Assembly (NCBI GenBank): GCA_947632425.1
Contig: CANRPG010000047.1
Coordinates: forward strand, 1 to 11,964
Source of the DNA: an uncultured Clostridia bacterium
GTDB lineage: Bacteria; Bacillota; Clostridia; Oscillospirales; Ruminococcaceae
DNA: 11,964 nt
Direction of reading: 5' to 3'
Part shown: one piece after another, positions 6,749 to 11,964 of the stretch
Position numbering within the stretch: the stretch's first letter is position 1
Layout: each line of letters begins with the position of its first letter
Notes under the pieces: model-generated
What the model was told of the DNA's origin: nothing
The model's input: the letters and a program-made list of their open reading frames with translations, nothing else
Database searches by the model: none
Made by a program: the position numbers and the translations under genes

Positions 6749-6802
6749 TTATCTTACGATGCTGAAGCCCGCGTGGTATCGAGCTGTCTGTTCACTGTCC
6801 AT
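6749..6802 (-). CDS. possible 17-residue peptide ORF opened by the first repeat copy
   Basis: The ATG at 6802 follows GGAAAGGTGGGGAGTCCG and encodes MDSEQTARYHAGFSIVR. It is the only repeat copy whose ATG opens more than one codon. GAGGAAC follows the stop directly and would serve the next short ORF. No family recognised. Confidence 0.3.
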   Translation of the reverse strand: MDSEQTARYHAGFSIVR

Positions 6803-6943
6803 CGGACTCCCCACCTTTCCTTCATGATTTAAGCTATGCTATGTATCAAACGCGCCGTGATAAATCTTCTTCATGTTATGGAGGTTTGATATTCATCATC
6901 GCCGCTTATAAAAGCTTAATAACTTCTGATCTTGCTAAAATGT

Positions 6944-7123
6944 TTAATACTTTATCATTTCATCACTTATTACTTTGATGCCGCCCTTTATAACGTCCTT
7001 GACCTTCTCGGCTTTCTTTTCCTTATCATCTTTTGTATCGGTATTTCTTTCAATGCTCTCTTTGATATCTTTGATCTTCTCGACTAAAGGTTTATTAGAT
7101 TCCGGATCAATAAATCCATTCAT
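6944..7123 (-). CDS. 59-residue charged small protein, unknown function
   Basis: This ORF runs from an ATG at 7123 to a TAA at 6944. The protein starts MNGFIDPESNKPLVEKIKD, is very rich in Lys, Glu, Asp and Ile, and has no signal peptide or hydrophobic helix. The spacing of Ile/Val residues over 15-58 suggests one long amphipathic or coiled helix. AGGAAG lies about 10 bases before the start, and a strong promoter sits about 30 bp upstream. It is the first ORF of the unexplained leftward transcript. The plus-strand ORF over the same bases lacks a ribosome binding site and is probably a shadow. No family is recognised. Confidence 0.65.
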   Translation of the reverse strand: MNGFIDPESNKPLVEKIKDIKESIERNTDTKDDKEKKAEKVKDVIKGGIKVISDEMIKY

Positions 7124-7151
7124 TTATTTTCTACTTCCTTTCCTTGATTAT

Positions 7152-7180
7152 ATAATAACATACTTTTTGTGAGTTGTCAA
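7152..7180 (-). promoter_or_regulatory. sigma-A promoter of the 59-residue ORF and repeat transcript
   Basis: On the minus strand, TTGACA (7180-7175), a 17-bp spacer and TATTAT (7157-7152). It is back to back with the DUF1292 promoter about 60 bp to the right. Confidence 0.8.
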
Positions 7181-7239
7181 TAGTTTTTTTCAACTTTTTT
7201 CAAAAATTTTTATTTAATATTTCTTTTACAATTACAGTC

Positions 7240-7268
7240 TTGACTTTCGTATTCAAATGTATTATAAT
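7240..7268 (+). promoter_or_regulatory. sigma-A promoter of the DUF1292 gene
   Basis: TTGACT at 7240-7245, a 17-bp spacer and TATAAT at 7263-7268. The ribosome binding site AAGGAGG (7308-7314) is a perfect match to the 16S anti-SD, 7 bases before the ATG. Confidence 0.85.
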
Positions 7269-7321
7269 AGTATTATTGAGCTGCTTTTACACAGCTTATT
7301 TGTTTTTAAGGAGGAATTATC

Positions 7322-7636
7322 ATGGCTGACAATATAATTGATAACGAGAACGAATACACGCCCGATCTTTACACGCTGGTGGACGAGGACGGTCAGGAGA
7401 TGACCTTTGAGATGCTCGATTCTATGGAGTACAACGGCGAGACATACTATGCGCTGACGCCGTACCCGGAGGATCTTGACCACGACGGCGAGGTAGTTAT
7501 TCTGAAAGCAGTCATTGAAAACGACGAGGAACTTATGGTCTCGATAGAGGACGATGAGGAATACGAAAAGATAGGCGCTGAGTTTCTTCGCCGCATAAAC
7601 GAGATATTTGATTTTGACGACGAGGAAGAAGAATAA
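7322..7636 (+). CDS. DUF1292 (YrzB-like) acidic protein
   Basis: A 104-residue, very acidic protein. The core (residues about 15-85) has LYTLVDEDGQEMTFEMLDS, then a tyrosine-containing NGETYYALTPYPED, a beta-rich EVVILKAVIENDEELMVSI and EDDEEYEKIGAEF, matching the DUF1292 pattern. The tail is a run of Asp and Glu. No signal or membrane segment. In many Firmicutes this family sits beside yqgF (ruvX) and a YrzL-type gene; here it stands alone with its own promoter. An inverted repeat GAAAATT/AATTTTC (7648-7670) follows the stop but lacks a T-run, so its terminator is unclear. Function of the family is unknown. Confidence 0.88.
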   Translation: MADNIIDNENEYTPDLYTLVDEDGQEMTFEMLDSMEYNGETYYALTPYPEDLDHDGEVVILKAVIENDEELMVSIEDDEEYEKIGAEFLRRINEIFDFDDEEEE

Positions 7637-7659
7637 AAGATATTGCTGAAAATTACCTA

Positions 7660-7688
7660 TTGCAATTTTCAAATAAATGTGCTAGAAT
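7660..7688 (+). promoter_or_regulatory. promoter of the structured small RNA
   Basis: TTGCAA at 7660-7665, a 17-bp spacer and TAGAAT at 7683-7688, the latter preceded by TGTGC. No ribosome binding site or plus-strand ORF follows, as expected for an RNA gene. Confidence 0.7.
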
Positions 7689-7694
7689 AATATC

Positions 7695-7945
7695 AAGATG
7701 ATATTCTGCCTTGTGCGAGTGGTCAGAACAATATAATCCAACACTATTTAAAAGGAAGTCCGACTCTTTGTGCGGATTGCAGACTTTCCCGTCGTCGCCG
7801 CTATATGCCGCGACAGCAACGGACGAAGGGAGCGCGAAACACGAAGGAGGGCGTATCCACCCTGCAACAGCGGGTTTTATATGCTGATGCATCGGCAAGG
7901 CGGAGAAGAATATTATGCTGCTTCTTAAAAAGGGGCAGCTTTTTT
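7695..7945 (+). ncRNA. ssrS: structured small RNA, possibly 6S RNA
   Basis: A noncoding unit of about 250 nt with its own promoter and terminator. The ends pair: ATATTCT (7701-7707) with AGAATAT, and GCCTTG (7709-7714) with CAAGGC (7896-7901). Inside is an irregular rod: CTCTTTGTG pairs with CACGAAGGAG, then TCCCGTC with GAC-GAA-GGGA, then GTCG with CGAC. A small hairpin CCC-TGCAACAGC-GGG (about 7860-7873) lies on the 3' strand just before the closing stem. A closing stem, a wide bubble with a 3' hairpin and a long apical arm is the architecture of 6S RNA, which binds sigma-70/A RNA polymerase. The sequence was not matched to a reference, so the 6S name is a hypothesis. RNase P, SRP RNA, tmRNA and T-box motifs are absent. 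Confidence 0.6.
7917..7945 (+). terminator. intrinsic terminator of the small RNA
   Basis: A 10-bp stem GCTGCTTCTT (7917-7926) / AAGGGGCAGC (7930-7939), with two G-U pairs and an AAA loop, is followed by TTTTTT (7940-7945). Confidence 0.88.
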
Positions 7946-7951
7946 GTGCGC

Positions 7952-7978
7952 AAAAATACCCGAAGAAAAATCTTCGGG
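7952..7978 (-). terminator. intrinsic terminator of the RNase J gene
   Basis: An 8-bp stem CCCGAAGA (7959-7966) / TCTTCGGG (7971-7978), read on the minus strand, is followed by TATTTTTG. It starts 13 bp after the RNase J stop and is separate from the small-RNA terminator facing it. Confidence 0.85.
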
Positions 7979-7991
7979 CTTTAAGCTGTGT

Positions 7992-9914
7992 TCACACCTC
8001 GGTGATTATCGGCAGGATCATAGGGCTGCGCTTGGTTTTCTGGTAGATAAACTCAGAGAGCGCATCTTTCATTTTGTTCTTCAGTGTGCCCCACTCACGC
8101 ATATTGCGCGAAAGGCAGCTTTGCAGGGTATCGTACAGAACCTTCTGTGCTTCGTCAATAAGCTCTTCGCTCTCGCGCACATACACAAAGCCTCTTGAAA
8201 CGATATCGGGTCCTGCAAGCAATTCGCCTGTAGCGCTGTCTATCGTGGCAACGGCTATTATAAGACCGTCCTCCGAGAGGTGCTTTCTGTCGCGCAGGAC
8301 TATCGCGCCTACATCGCCGACACCCAGACCGTCTACCAGCACTCTGCCTGACGGAACATTGCCTGTTATTTTCATTTCAACGCCGTCGGATTCTATGACG
8401 TTGCCTATATCTGCGATAATGATATTCTTTTCGGGTATCCCCAGTGACAGGGCAAGGTTTTTATGCTTTTGCAGATGCTTATATTCGCCGTGCACGGGAA
8501 TAAAATACTTAGGCTTAACAAGCGAAAGCATAAGCTTCAGCTCTTCCTGGCAGGCGTGACCTGAAACGTGCACTTCATACATAGCTTCATACACTACATC
8601 AGCGCCGCTTTTCATAAGCTCGTTTACCACCTTGGTCACGAATTTTTCGTTGCCGGGTATAGGGGTAGCGGAGATAATTATGAAATCCTGCGGAGTTACG
8701 ACCACCTGCTTATGCATACCGTTTGAGATACGCGTTAGTGCGCTCATCGGTTCGCCCTGGCTGCCCGTGGTGACTATTACAAGTTTTTCGGGCGGATAGC
8801 GGTGGATAAGCTCTATATCTACCATAATATCGTCGGGCACTTTAAGATAGCCAAGCTCTATTCCCTTGCCTATTACGTTTACCATGCTTCTGCCCGAAAC
8901 AGCGACTTTTCTGCCTGTTTTTACGGCATTGTCGATTATCTGCTGTATGCGGTGGATATTAGATGCAAACGTTGCTATGATTATCCGCTTGCCCTCAGCC
9001 TGATTAAAAAGCTTTGAGAAGCTCTCGCCGACCTTGCGCTCTGTCATGGTATAGCCGGGGCGTTCGGCGTTTGTAGAGTCAGCCATAAGAGCAAGCACGC
9101 CTTTATTGCCCAGCTCTGCAAATCTGGCGAGGTCAATAATGCCGCCCTCAATGGGGGTATAGTCTACCTTGAAGTCGCCCGTATGGACGAGAACACCGGC
9201 AGGGGTATGGATAGCCATACCGCAGGCATCGGGAATAGAGTGGTTCACCCTGATGAACTCCACCGCCATGCAGCCAAGTTTTACAGTCTGCCGCGGTGTT
9301 ACAACGTTGAGCTTTGCGCTGCTGAGTATTCCGTGCTCTTTAAGTTTGCCCTCTATAAGACCTATGGTAAGCCTTGTGGCATAGACGGGGACGTTCATTT
9401 TCTTCAGAAAATACGGTATGCCGCCTATATGGTCTTCATGCCCGTGGGTGATGACCATGCCCCTGACTTTGTCGATATTCTTTTCTACATAGGTAAAGTC
9501 GGGTATAACACTGTCAACGCCCGGAAGTTCTGCATCGGGGAACGCCATGCCGCAGTCTACAATAACTATGTCGTTGGCGCACTCAATACAAGTGAAGTTC
9601 TTGCCTATCTCGTTAAGTCCGCCCAGCGGTATTATCTTAACAGGGGTCTTTCTTTTTTCGCTCTTTGCTGTATGCTCTGTTTTTTCCGAAGTTTTAGGCT
9701 TTTTGGGCTGGTGGGTATTCTTTTCGGCTGCGGTATTGCGGCTGTTCTTTTTGCTGTGAGCCTTGTCACCGCCCTTGCCCTTTGAAGCCTTTGCATTCTT
9801 GACCGCTTTAGTGTTCGCCCTCAGCGGAGGAAAGTCTATTGTTATAACGTTCGTAAGACCTTCCGTACTTTGCTTTTTTGCTTTTTCTTCTGTTCTTTTG
9901 TTTTTGATCTTCAT
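7992..9914 (-). CDS. rnj: ribonuclease J with lysine-rich N-terminal extension
   Basis: A metallo-beta-lactamase/beta-CASP nuclease with 5'-3' exonuclease and endonuclease activity in mRNA decay and RNA maturation. From Met at 9914 it is 640 residues; the usual length is about 555. Residues 1-90 are a low-complexity Lys/Ser/Thr/Asn tail, followed by the core VKIIPLGGLNEIGKN. Metal-binding motif THGHEDHIGG (His157, His159, Asp161, His162), then HTGDFKVD, ADSTNAERPG, the beta-CASP part, VSGHAC and PVHGEYKH. The C-terminal domain ends with a stretch rich in Lys and Ile. The longer frame to a TTG at 10007 has no ribosome binding site ahead of it and overlaps leader structure, so the ATG at 9914 is preferred, though its own AGGT is weak. 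The basic tail may bind RNA; that is inference. Confidence 0.93.
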   Translation of the reverse strand: MKIKNKRTEEKAKKQSTEGLTNVITIDFPPLRANTKAVKNAKASKGKGGDKAHSKKNSRNTAAEKNTHQPKKPKTSEKTEHTAKSEKRKTPVKIIPLGGLNEIGKNFTCIECANDIVIVDCGMAFPDAELPGVDSVIPDFTYVEKNIDKVRGMVITHGHEDHIGGIPYFLKKMNVPVYATRLTIGLIEGKLKEHGILSSAKLNVVTPRQTVKLGCMAVEFIRVNHSIPDACGMAIHTPAGVLVHTGDFKVDYTPIEGGIIDLARFAELGNKGVLALMADSTNAERPGYTMTERKVGESFSKLFNQAEGKRIIIATFASNIHRIQQIIDNAVKTGRKVAVSGRSMVNVIGKGIELGYLKVPDDIMVDIELIHRYPPEKLVIVTTGSQGEPMSALTRISNGMHKQVVVTPQDFIIISATPIPGNEKFVTKVVNELMKSGADVVYEAMYEVHVSGHACQEELKLMLSLVKPKYFIPVHGEYKHLQKHKNLALSLGIPEKNIIIADIGNVIESDGVEMKITGNVPSGRVLVDGLGVGDVGAIVLRDRKHLSEDGLIIAVATIDSATGELLAGPDIVSRGFVYVRESEELIDEAQKVLYDTLQSCLSRNMREWGTLKNKMKDALSEFIYQKTKRSPMILPIITEV

Positions 9915-10111
9915 TACCTGAGTCCGCTGCAAGAAAAGCCTGCACAGATGTATTTGCACACACCAAAAGCAGGCTATCTCCCTTGCAGGGAAATAACTCC
10001 TTTCCAAAATTTCATATTTTCACGTTACAAAATTTAATACGGCTGTTCAATAACATGATAAAATTCTGGGTGTGAACAGTCAACTTAAAAAGTGTTCCGA
10101 ACAAGAATATC
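9915..10111 (-). promoter_or_regulatory. long structured 5' leader of RNase J
   Basis: About 197 nt from the distal promoter to the ATG. CTGCAAG (9988-9982) pairs with CTTGCAG (9933-9927). Nested inside, AGCCTGC (9975-9969) pairs with GCAGGCT (9943-9937), followed by TTTTCTT like an intrinsic terminator. The first CTGCAAG can instead lie in a local hairpin TCCCTGCAAGGGA. A third stem CTGTTCA/TGAACAG spans 10043-10079. An AAAGGAG (10003-9997) sits just 5' of the folds with no good start codon after it. Attenuation or autoregulation by RNase cleavage is plausible but unproven. Confidence 0.55.
10055..10083 (-). promoter_or_regulatory. proximal RNase J promoter
   Basis: On the minus strand, TTGACT (10083-10078), a 17-bp spacer and TATCAT (10060-10055). 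It would give a leader about 60 nt shorter and remove the CTGTTCA/TGAACAG stem. Confidence 0.6.
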
Positions 10112-10117
10112 AATATT

Positions 10118-10146
10118 ATTATACCGCAGCCGCACCGATTTGTCAA
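10118..10146 (-). promoter_or_regulatory. distal RNase J promoter, full consensus
   Basis: On the minus strand, perfect TTGACA (10146-10141), a 17-bp spacer and perfect TATAAT (10123-10118). Confidence 0.88.
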
Positions 10147-10254
10147 GCATTTATATAATTATACCCTTGCAAGGGCGCGAAAGCTATCGTTTTACGCCGC
10201 TGATACATATTTTAAAGAAGATAAAAATTTACTATAAAAAATTTTCAAAAACTA

Positions 10255-10283
10255 TTGACAAGCACAATATGTTGTGGTATACT
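10255..10283 (+). promoter_or_regulatory. promoter of the NrdD-like small gene
   Basis: TTGACA at 10255-10260, a 17-bp spacer ending TGTGG and TATACT at 10278-10283. The ribosome binding site AAAGGA (10332-10337) lies 9 bases before the ATG at 10347. Confidence 0.85.
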
Positions 10284-10346
10284 AATAATACAGATACAAG
10301 TTGTATTCTTTACATCTTAATTTGACAAAAGAAAGGAACGATCAAA

Positions 10347-10616
10347 ATGATAAAGGTAAATGTTACAGGCGGCGAACTTTCTAAGAAAGAGATCGATGCA
10401 TACGTTGCAAGAGCGCAGGAAAAGTATCCTAACGGCGAAGTAAACGAAATGAACATAAAGCTGGACGGCGATTACGTTGATATCAGCTATCGTTACTGCC
10501 CTCCGTCGTTTGACCGTATCAGAAGGATCACCGGTTATCTCGTAGGAACGCTTGACCGCTTCAACGATGCGAAATACGCTGAAGTACAGGACAGAGTTAA
10601 ACATTCGCTTGCATAA
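10347..10616 (+). CDS. small protein resembling the C-terminus of anaerobic ribonucleotide reductase (NrdD)
   Basis: An 89-residue soluble protein. The N-terminal half (MIKVNVTGGELSKKEIDAYV, then MNIKLDGDYVDISYRY) looks like a small alpha/beta unit. The second half FDRIRRITGYL...RFNDAKYAE...DRVKH resembles the C-terminal glycyl-radical region of class III ribonucleotide reductase, with Gly63 in ITGYL at the place of the radical glycine. It lacks the rest of NrdD and the CxxC zinc motifs. Stand-alone proteins of this kind in Clostridia are commonly named as anaerobic ribonucleoside-triphosphate reductase. It has its own promoter and terminator, and no nrdD or nrdG gene is in view. Possible roles are a radical-domain spare part or a regulator; neither is shown. 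Confidence 0.75.
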   Translation: MIKVNVTGGELSKKEIDAYVARAQEKYPNGEVNEMNIKLDGDYVDISYRYCPPSFDRIRRITGYLVGTLDRFNDAKYAEVQDRVKHSLA

Positions 10617-10632
10617 ACATTTTTAAAATCAA

Positions 10633-10668
10633 CACCGCCGAAATTTTACTTTCAGCGGTGCTTTTTTT
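10633..10668 (+). terminator. intrinsic terminator of the NrdD-like gene, shared with the mannanase
   Basis: CACCGC (10633-10638) and GAAA (10640-10643) pair with TTTC (10650-10653) and GCGGTG (10655-10660), with one mismatch, then CTTTTTTT. It lies between convergent genes; on the minus strand it is followed by TTGATTTT, a weaker tail. Confidence 0.9.
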
Positions 10669-10669
10669 G

Positions 10670-11740
10670 TTATTCAAATATGCTGCAAATTTTCGAGGTA
10701 GCTTTTATGCCGTTCTCGCCGTTTATAAGGTTTTCGCCCCAGTCTGAAGAAAGCACTGAGCCGTCCCACTCTTTGGCTATATCGAGATACTCAACTCCGC
10801 CGCCGTTGCCTTTCCAGCTCCAGCCGAGGTAGCCGATATTGTTTTCGGTGCAGTATTTCATTATGAACGCTTCGTCAACGTCGCCGTCTGAATGGTTATA
10901 GCCGAACTCGCCGACGCACACGCACAGATTCTGAGAAGTGGCATAGGTGAGGTTTTGCTCTATCTGCTTGGCACTGCCGCCTGCGCTGCCGTACATATGA
11001 ACTGAGAACATTGTATTTTTGAGCGGGTCGCTGTTGAATACTTCCATGCCCTTTTCTTTTATACACTTAGGGTACTGACCCCAGCCTGCGGAATCGACCA
11101 TTATCAGGTTCTTAATGCCTGCTTCGCGCAGTTTTGGTATGGCGGCGGTATAGCCCTTTGCCCAAGTGCCTGACTTCCAGCTGCCTATCCACTCGTTGGC
11201 GATATTGAGTATTACGCAGTCTTCGTTGCCGATGAGGGCATCTTTCATTTCAAGCCAGTAGTCAACAATTGCATTGAACGAATCGAGGTCGTCCATACCG
11301 GTGGCATCGTGCACTTCTAAAATAGCCACCATTTTCAGCTCTTTGCATTTTTCAATGAGCTTCTGGATATTTTCAAGGCTGTCTTTCTCCCACTGACCGC
11401 CGTTTGCCAGCACAAGACGAACACTGTTTGCTCCCGTTGCCGCAATTGCTTCAAGAGCTATGTCGTCCATATCTTTAAACCAGGTGTGGGCGTGGTTTAT
11501 GCCGCGAAAGACAAACTCGTTGCCGTTGGCATCTAAAAGCTTTGTGCCGTCTACCTGAAAACCTGCTTTGCTCTCTGGCGTTTCAGTAGTACTTTCTGTC
11601 GGCGTGCTCTCGGTGACGGAGCTGGTCGGCTCTGTCTGCGCGGCTTGCGATGAACTGCTGCTTTCCCCACAAGAAGCGAAAGAGAACATCATCGCGGCGG
11701 CGGCAAGCAAAGAAAGAACGCTGTATTTCAGATGTTTCAT
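10670..11740 (-). CDS. GH5 (subfamily 8-like) beta-mannanase, lipoprotein
   Basis: An endo-beta-1,4-mannanase predicted to be anchored on the outer face of the cell membrane. Residues 1-23 are a signal peptide ending in the lipobox FASC (Cys24). A Ser/Thr/Glu-rich linker runs to about residue 58. The catalytic domain shows RGINHAHTWFKD, ATGANSVRLVLANGGQWEKD, EVHDATGMDDL, the acid/base in NIANEW (Glu183), MVDSAGWGQYP, NTMFSVHMYGSAGG, the nucleophile in GEFG (Glu278), GDVDEAFIMKY and GWSWKGNG. This set matches bacterial GH5_8 mannanases closely. No carbohydrate-binding module or dockerin. The ATG at 11740 follows GGAGGG by 7 bases. It is monocistronic, with a consensus promoter and a LacI-type operator. 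Mannan as substrate is inferred from subfamily similarity. Confidence 0.92.
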   Translation of the reverse strand: MKHLKYSVLSLLAAAAMMFSFASCGESSSSSQAAQTEPTSSVTESTPTESTTETPESKAGFQVDGTKLLDANGNEFVFRGINHAHTWFKDMDDIALEAIAATGANSVRLVLANGGQWEKDSLENIQKLIEKCKELKMVAILEVHDATGMDDLDSFNAIVDYWLEMKDALIGNEDCVILNIANEWIGSWKSGTWAKGYTAAIPKLREAGIKNLIMVDSAGWGQYPKCIKEKGMEVFNSDPLKNTMFSVHMYGSAGGSAKQIEQNLTYATSQNLCVCVGEFGYNHSDGDVDEAFIMKYCTENNIGYLGWSWKGNGGGVEYLDIAKEWDGSVLSSDWGENLINGENGIKATSKICSIFE

Positions 11741-11774
11741 AAATTATCCCTCCAAAATTAGATTTATTATGATC

Positions 11775-11803
11775 ATTATAATACACCTTTGAATATATTG
11801 CAA
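11775..11803 (-). promoter_or_regulatory. sigma-A promoter of the mannanase gene
   Basis: On the minus strand, TTGCAA (11803-11798), a 17-bp spacer and TATAAT (11780-11775). The leader is about 28 nt. Confidence 0.83.
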
Positions 11804-11807
11804 GGGC

Positions 11808-11821
11808 TGTAAACGTTTGCG
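11808..11821 (-). promoter_or_regulatory. LacI/CcpA-type operator upstream of the mannanase promoter
   Basis: TGTAAACGTTTGCG (plus strand) has the palindromic core AAACGTTT with the central CG of LacI-family operators. It resembles a catabolite-responsive element apart from its right end. It lies 4 bp upstream of the -35 box. Confidence 0.5.
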
Positions 11822-11914
11822 AAAAAATTTTTCTGAAAATTTAAGGAAAATATATTTTGTATGCGTATAATAAGTGAACAGGCTAAAAGGGTCTGACGGA
11901 AAGGAGTTGGCAGC

Positions 11915-11964
11915 ATGGGCAACGGTGAAAGTAGCTACCGCCGTTACCTTGACGGAGAAAAAGA
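11915..11964 (+). CDS. sigma-70/ECF-like RNA polymerase sigma factor, 5' end only
   Basis: Sixteen whole codons are visible, MGNGESSYRRYLDGEK, open to the window edge. This N-terminus resembles a group of Clostridia sigma-70-family proteins that start with a similar S-Y-x-R-x-L-D-G-[DE] pattern. The start is well supported by AAAGGAG (11900-11906), 8 bases upstream. A TATAAT lies at 11866-11871, without a good -35 box. It is divergent from the mannanase gene. The assignment rests on few residues. Confidence 0.5.
   Translation, partial: MGNGESSYRRYLDGEK

Larger units (their letters stand above)
6136..7145 (-). other. unexplained ~1-kb transcription unit with repeat/minigene array
   Basis: A near-consensus minus-strand promoter at 7152-7180 and an intrinsic terminator at 6136-6165 define a transcript of about 1 kb. 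It carries one 59-residue ORF near its 5' end and no other ORF over about 30 codons on that strand. The rest holds six Shine-Dalgarno-like repeats (consensus GGTGAGTCCGATG), very short ORFs, and local hairpins. It could be a long structured regulatory RNA, a polycistron of micropeptides, or a decayed gene cluster; the sequence alone does not decide. Confidence 0.6.

Noticed and set aside
6541..6780. A decayed protein gene split by stop codons (open stretches in one minus frame before and after a TAA near 6639)
   Set aside because: The open segments join without start codons or ribosome binding sites and no family is recognisable, so a pseudogene call is not supported; a homology search could reopen it.
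6975..7172. Plus-strand 65-residue ORF
   Set aside because: It runs antisense to the 59-residue ORF, lacks a ribosome binding site and crosses the leftward promoter; its composition is what the opposite strand of a Lys/Glu-rich gene gives.
7695..7945. RNase P RNA, SRP RNA, tmRNA or a T-box leader
   Set aside because: The conserved core motifs of these RNAs are absent, the length does not fit RNase P or tmRNA, and no downstream gene is led by it.
9915..10007. N-terminal extension of RNase J to the TTG at 10007
   Set aside because: It has no ribosome binding site upstream, the residues are Cys/Phe-rich and unlike RNase J, and the bases form the leader hairpins.

Overview
The window looks like chromosomal DNA from a low-to-mid GC, anaerobic, fibre-degrading Firmicute of the Ruminococcus/Oscillospiraceae type. 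This is inferred from several signs: an RNase J with a lysine-rich N-terminal extension, a Clostridia-type DUF1292 protein, a small protein resembling the C-terminus of anaerobic ribonucleotide reductase, a sortase-type surface protein, and two plant-polysaccharide hydrolases (GH10 xylanase, GH5 mannanase). Promoters are close to the sigma-A consensus, mostly with 17-bp spacers, and Shine-Dalgarno sites are mostly strong. No transposase, integrase, tRNA or rRNA gene is visible.

Layout from left to right. Positions 1-1112 (minus) hold the end of a polysaccharide operon: a membrane sugar-phosphate transferase followed 25 bp later by a mannose-1-phosphate guanylyltransferase cut off by the window edge. 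At 1509-3296 (plus) is a secreted choice-of-anchor-A protein with four 17-residue repeats and a PPKTG sorting signal, closed by a strong hairpin terminator. At 3347-4309 (minus) is an intracellular GH10 xylanase, and at 4441-5985 (minus) a sodium/proline symporter. Positions 6136-7145 (minus) form an unusual transcription unit of about 1 kb, bounded by its own promoter and terminator. It holds one 59-residue ORF and then a degenerate array of Shine-Dalgarno-like repeats, several opening one-codon ORFs. Positions 7322-7636 (plus) encode a DUF1292 protein. Positions 7695-7945 (plus) hold a highly structured small RNA gene, possibly 6S RNA. At 7992-9914 (minus) is RNase J, behind two promoters and a long folded leader. 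At 10347-10616 (plus) is an 89-residue protein resembling the C-terminus of NrdD. At 10670-11740 (minus) is a GH5 subfamily-8-like mannanase lipoprotein with a LacI/CcpA-like operator. The window ends inside a plus-strand sigma-factor-like gene starting at 11915.

As a functional picture, the exported mannanase would cut mannan outside the cell, while the GH10 enzyme, lacking a signal peptide, would finish xylo-oligosaccharides inside. The glycan genes and the surface protein shape the cell surface. Nearly every gene appears to be its own transcription unit. The most unexplained parts are RNA-level: the 6136-7145 repeat/minigene transcript, the RNA at 7695-7945, the RNase J leader, and a hairpin placed between the ribosome binding site and start codon of the symporter.
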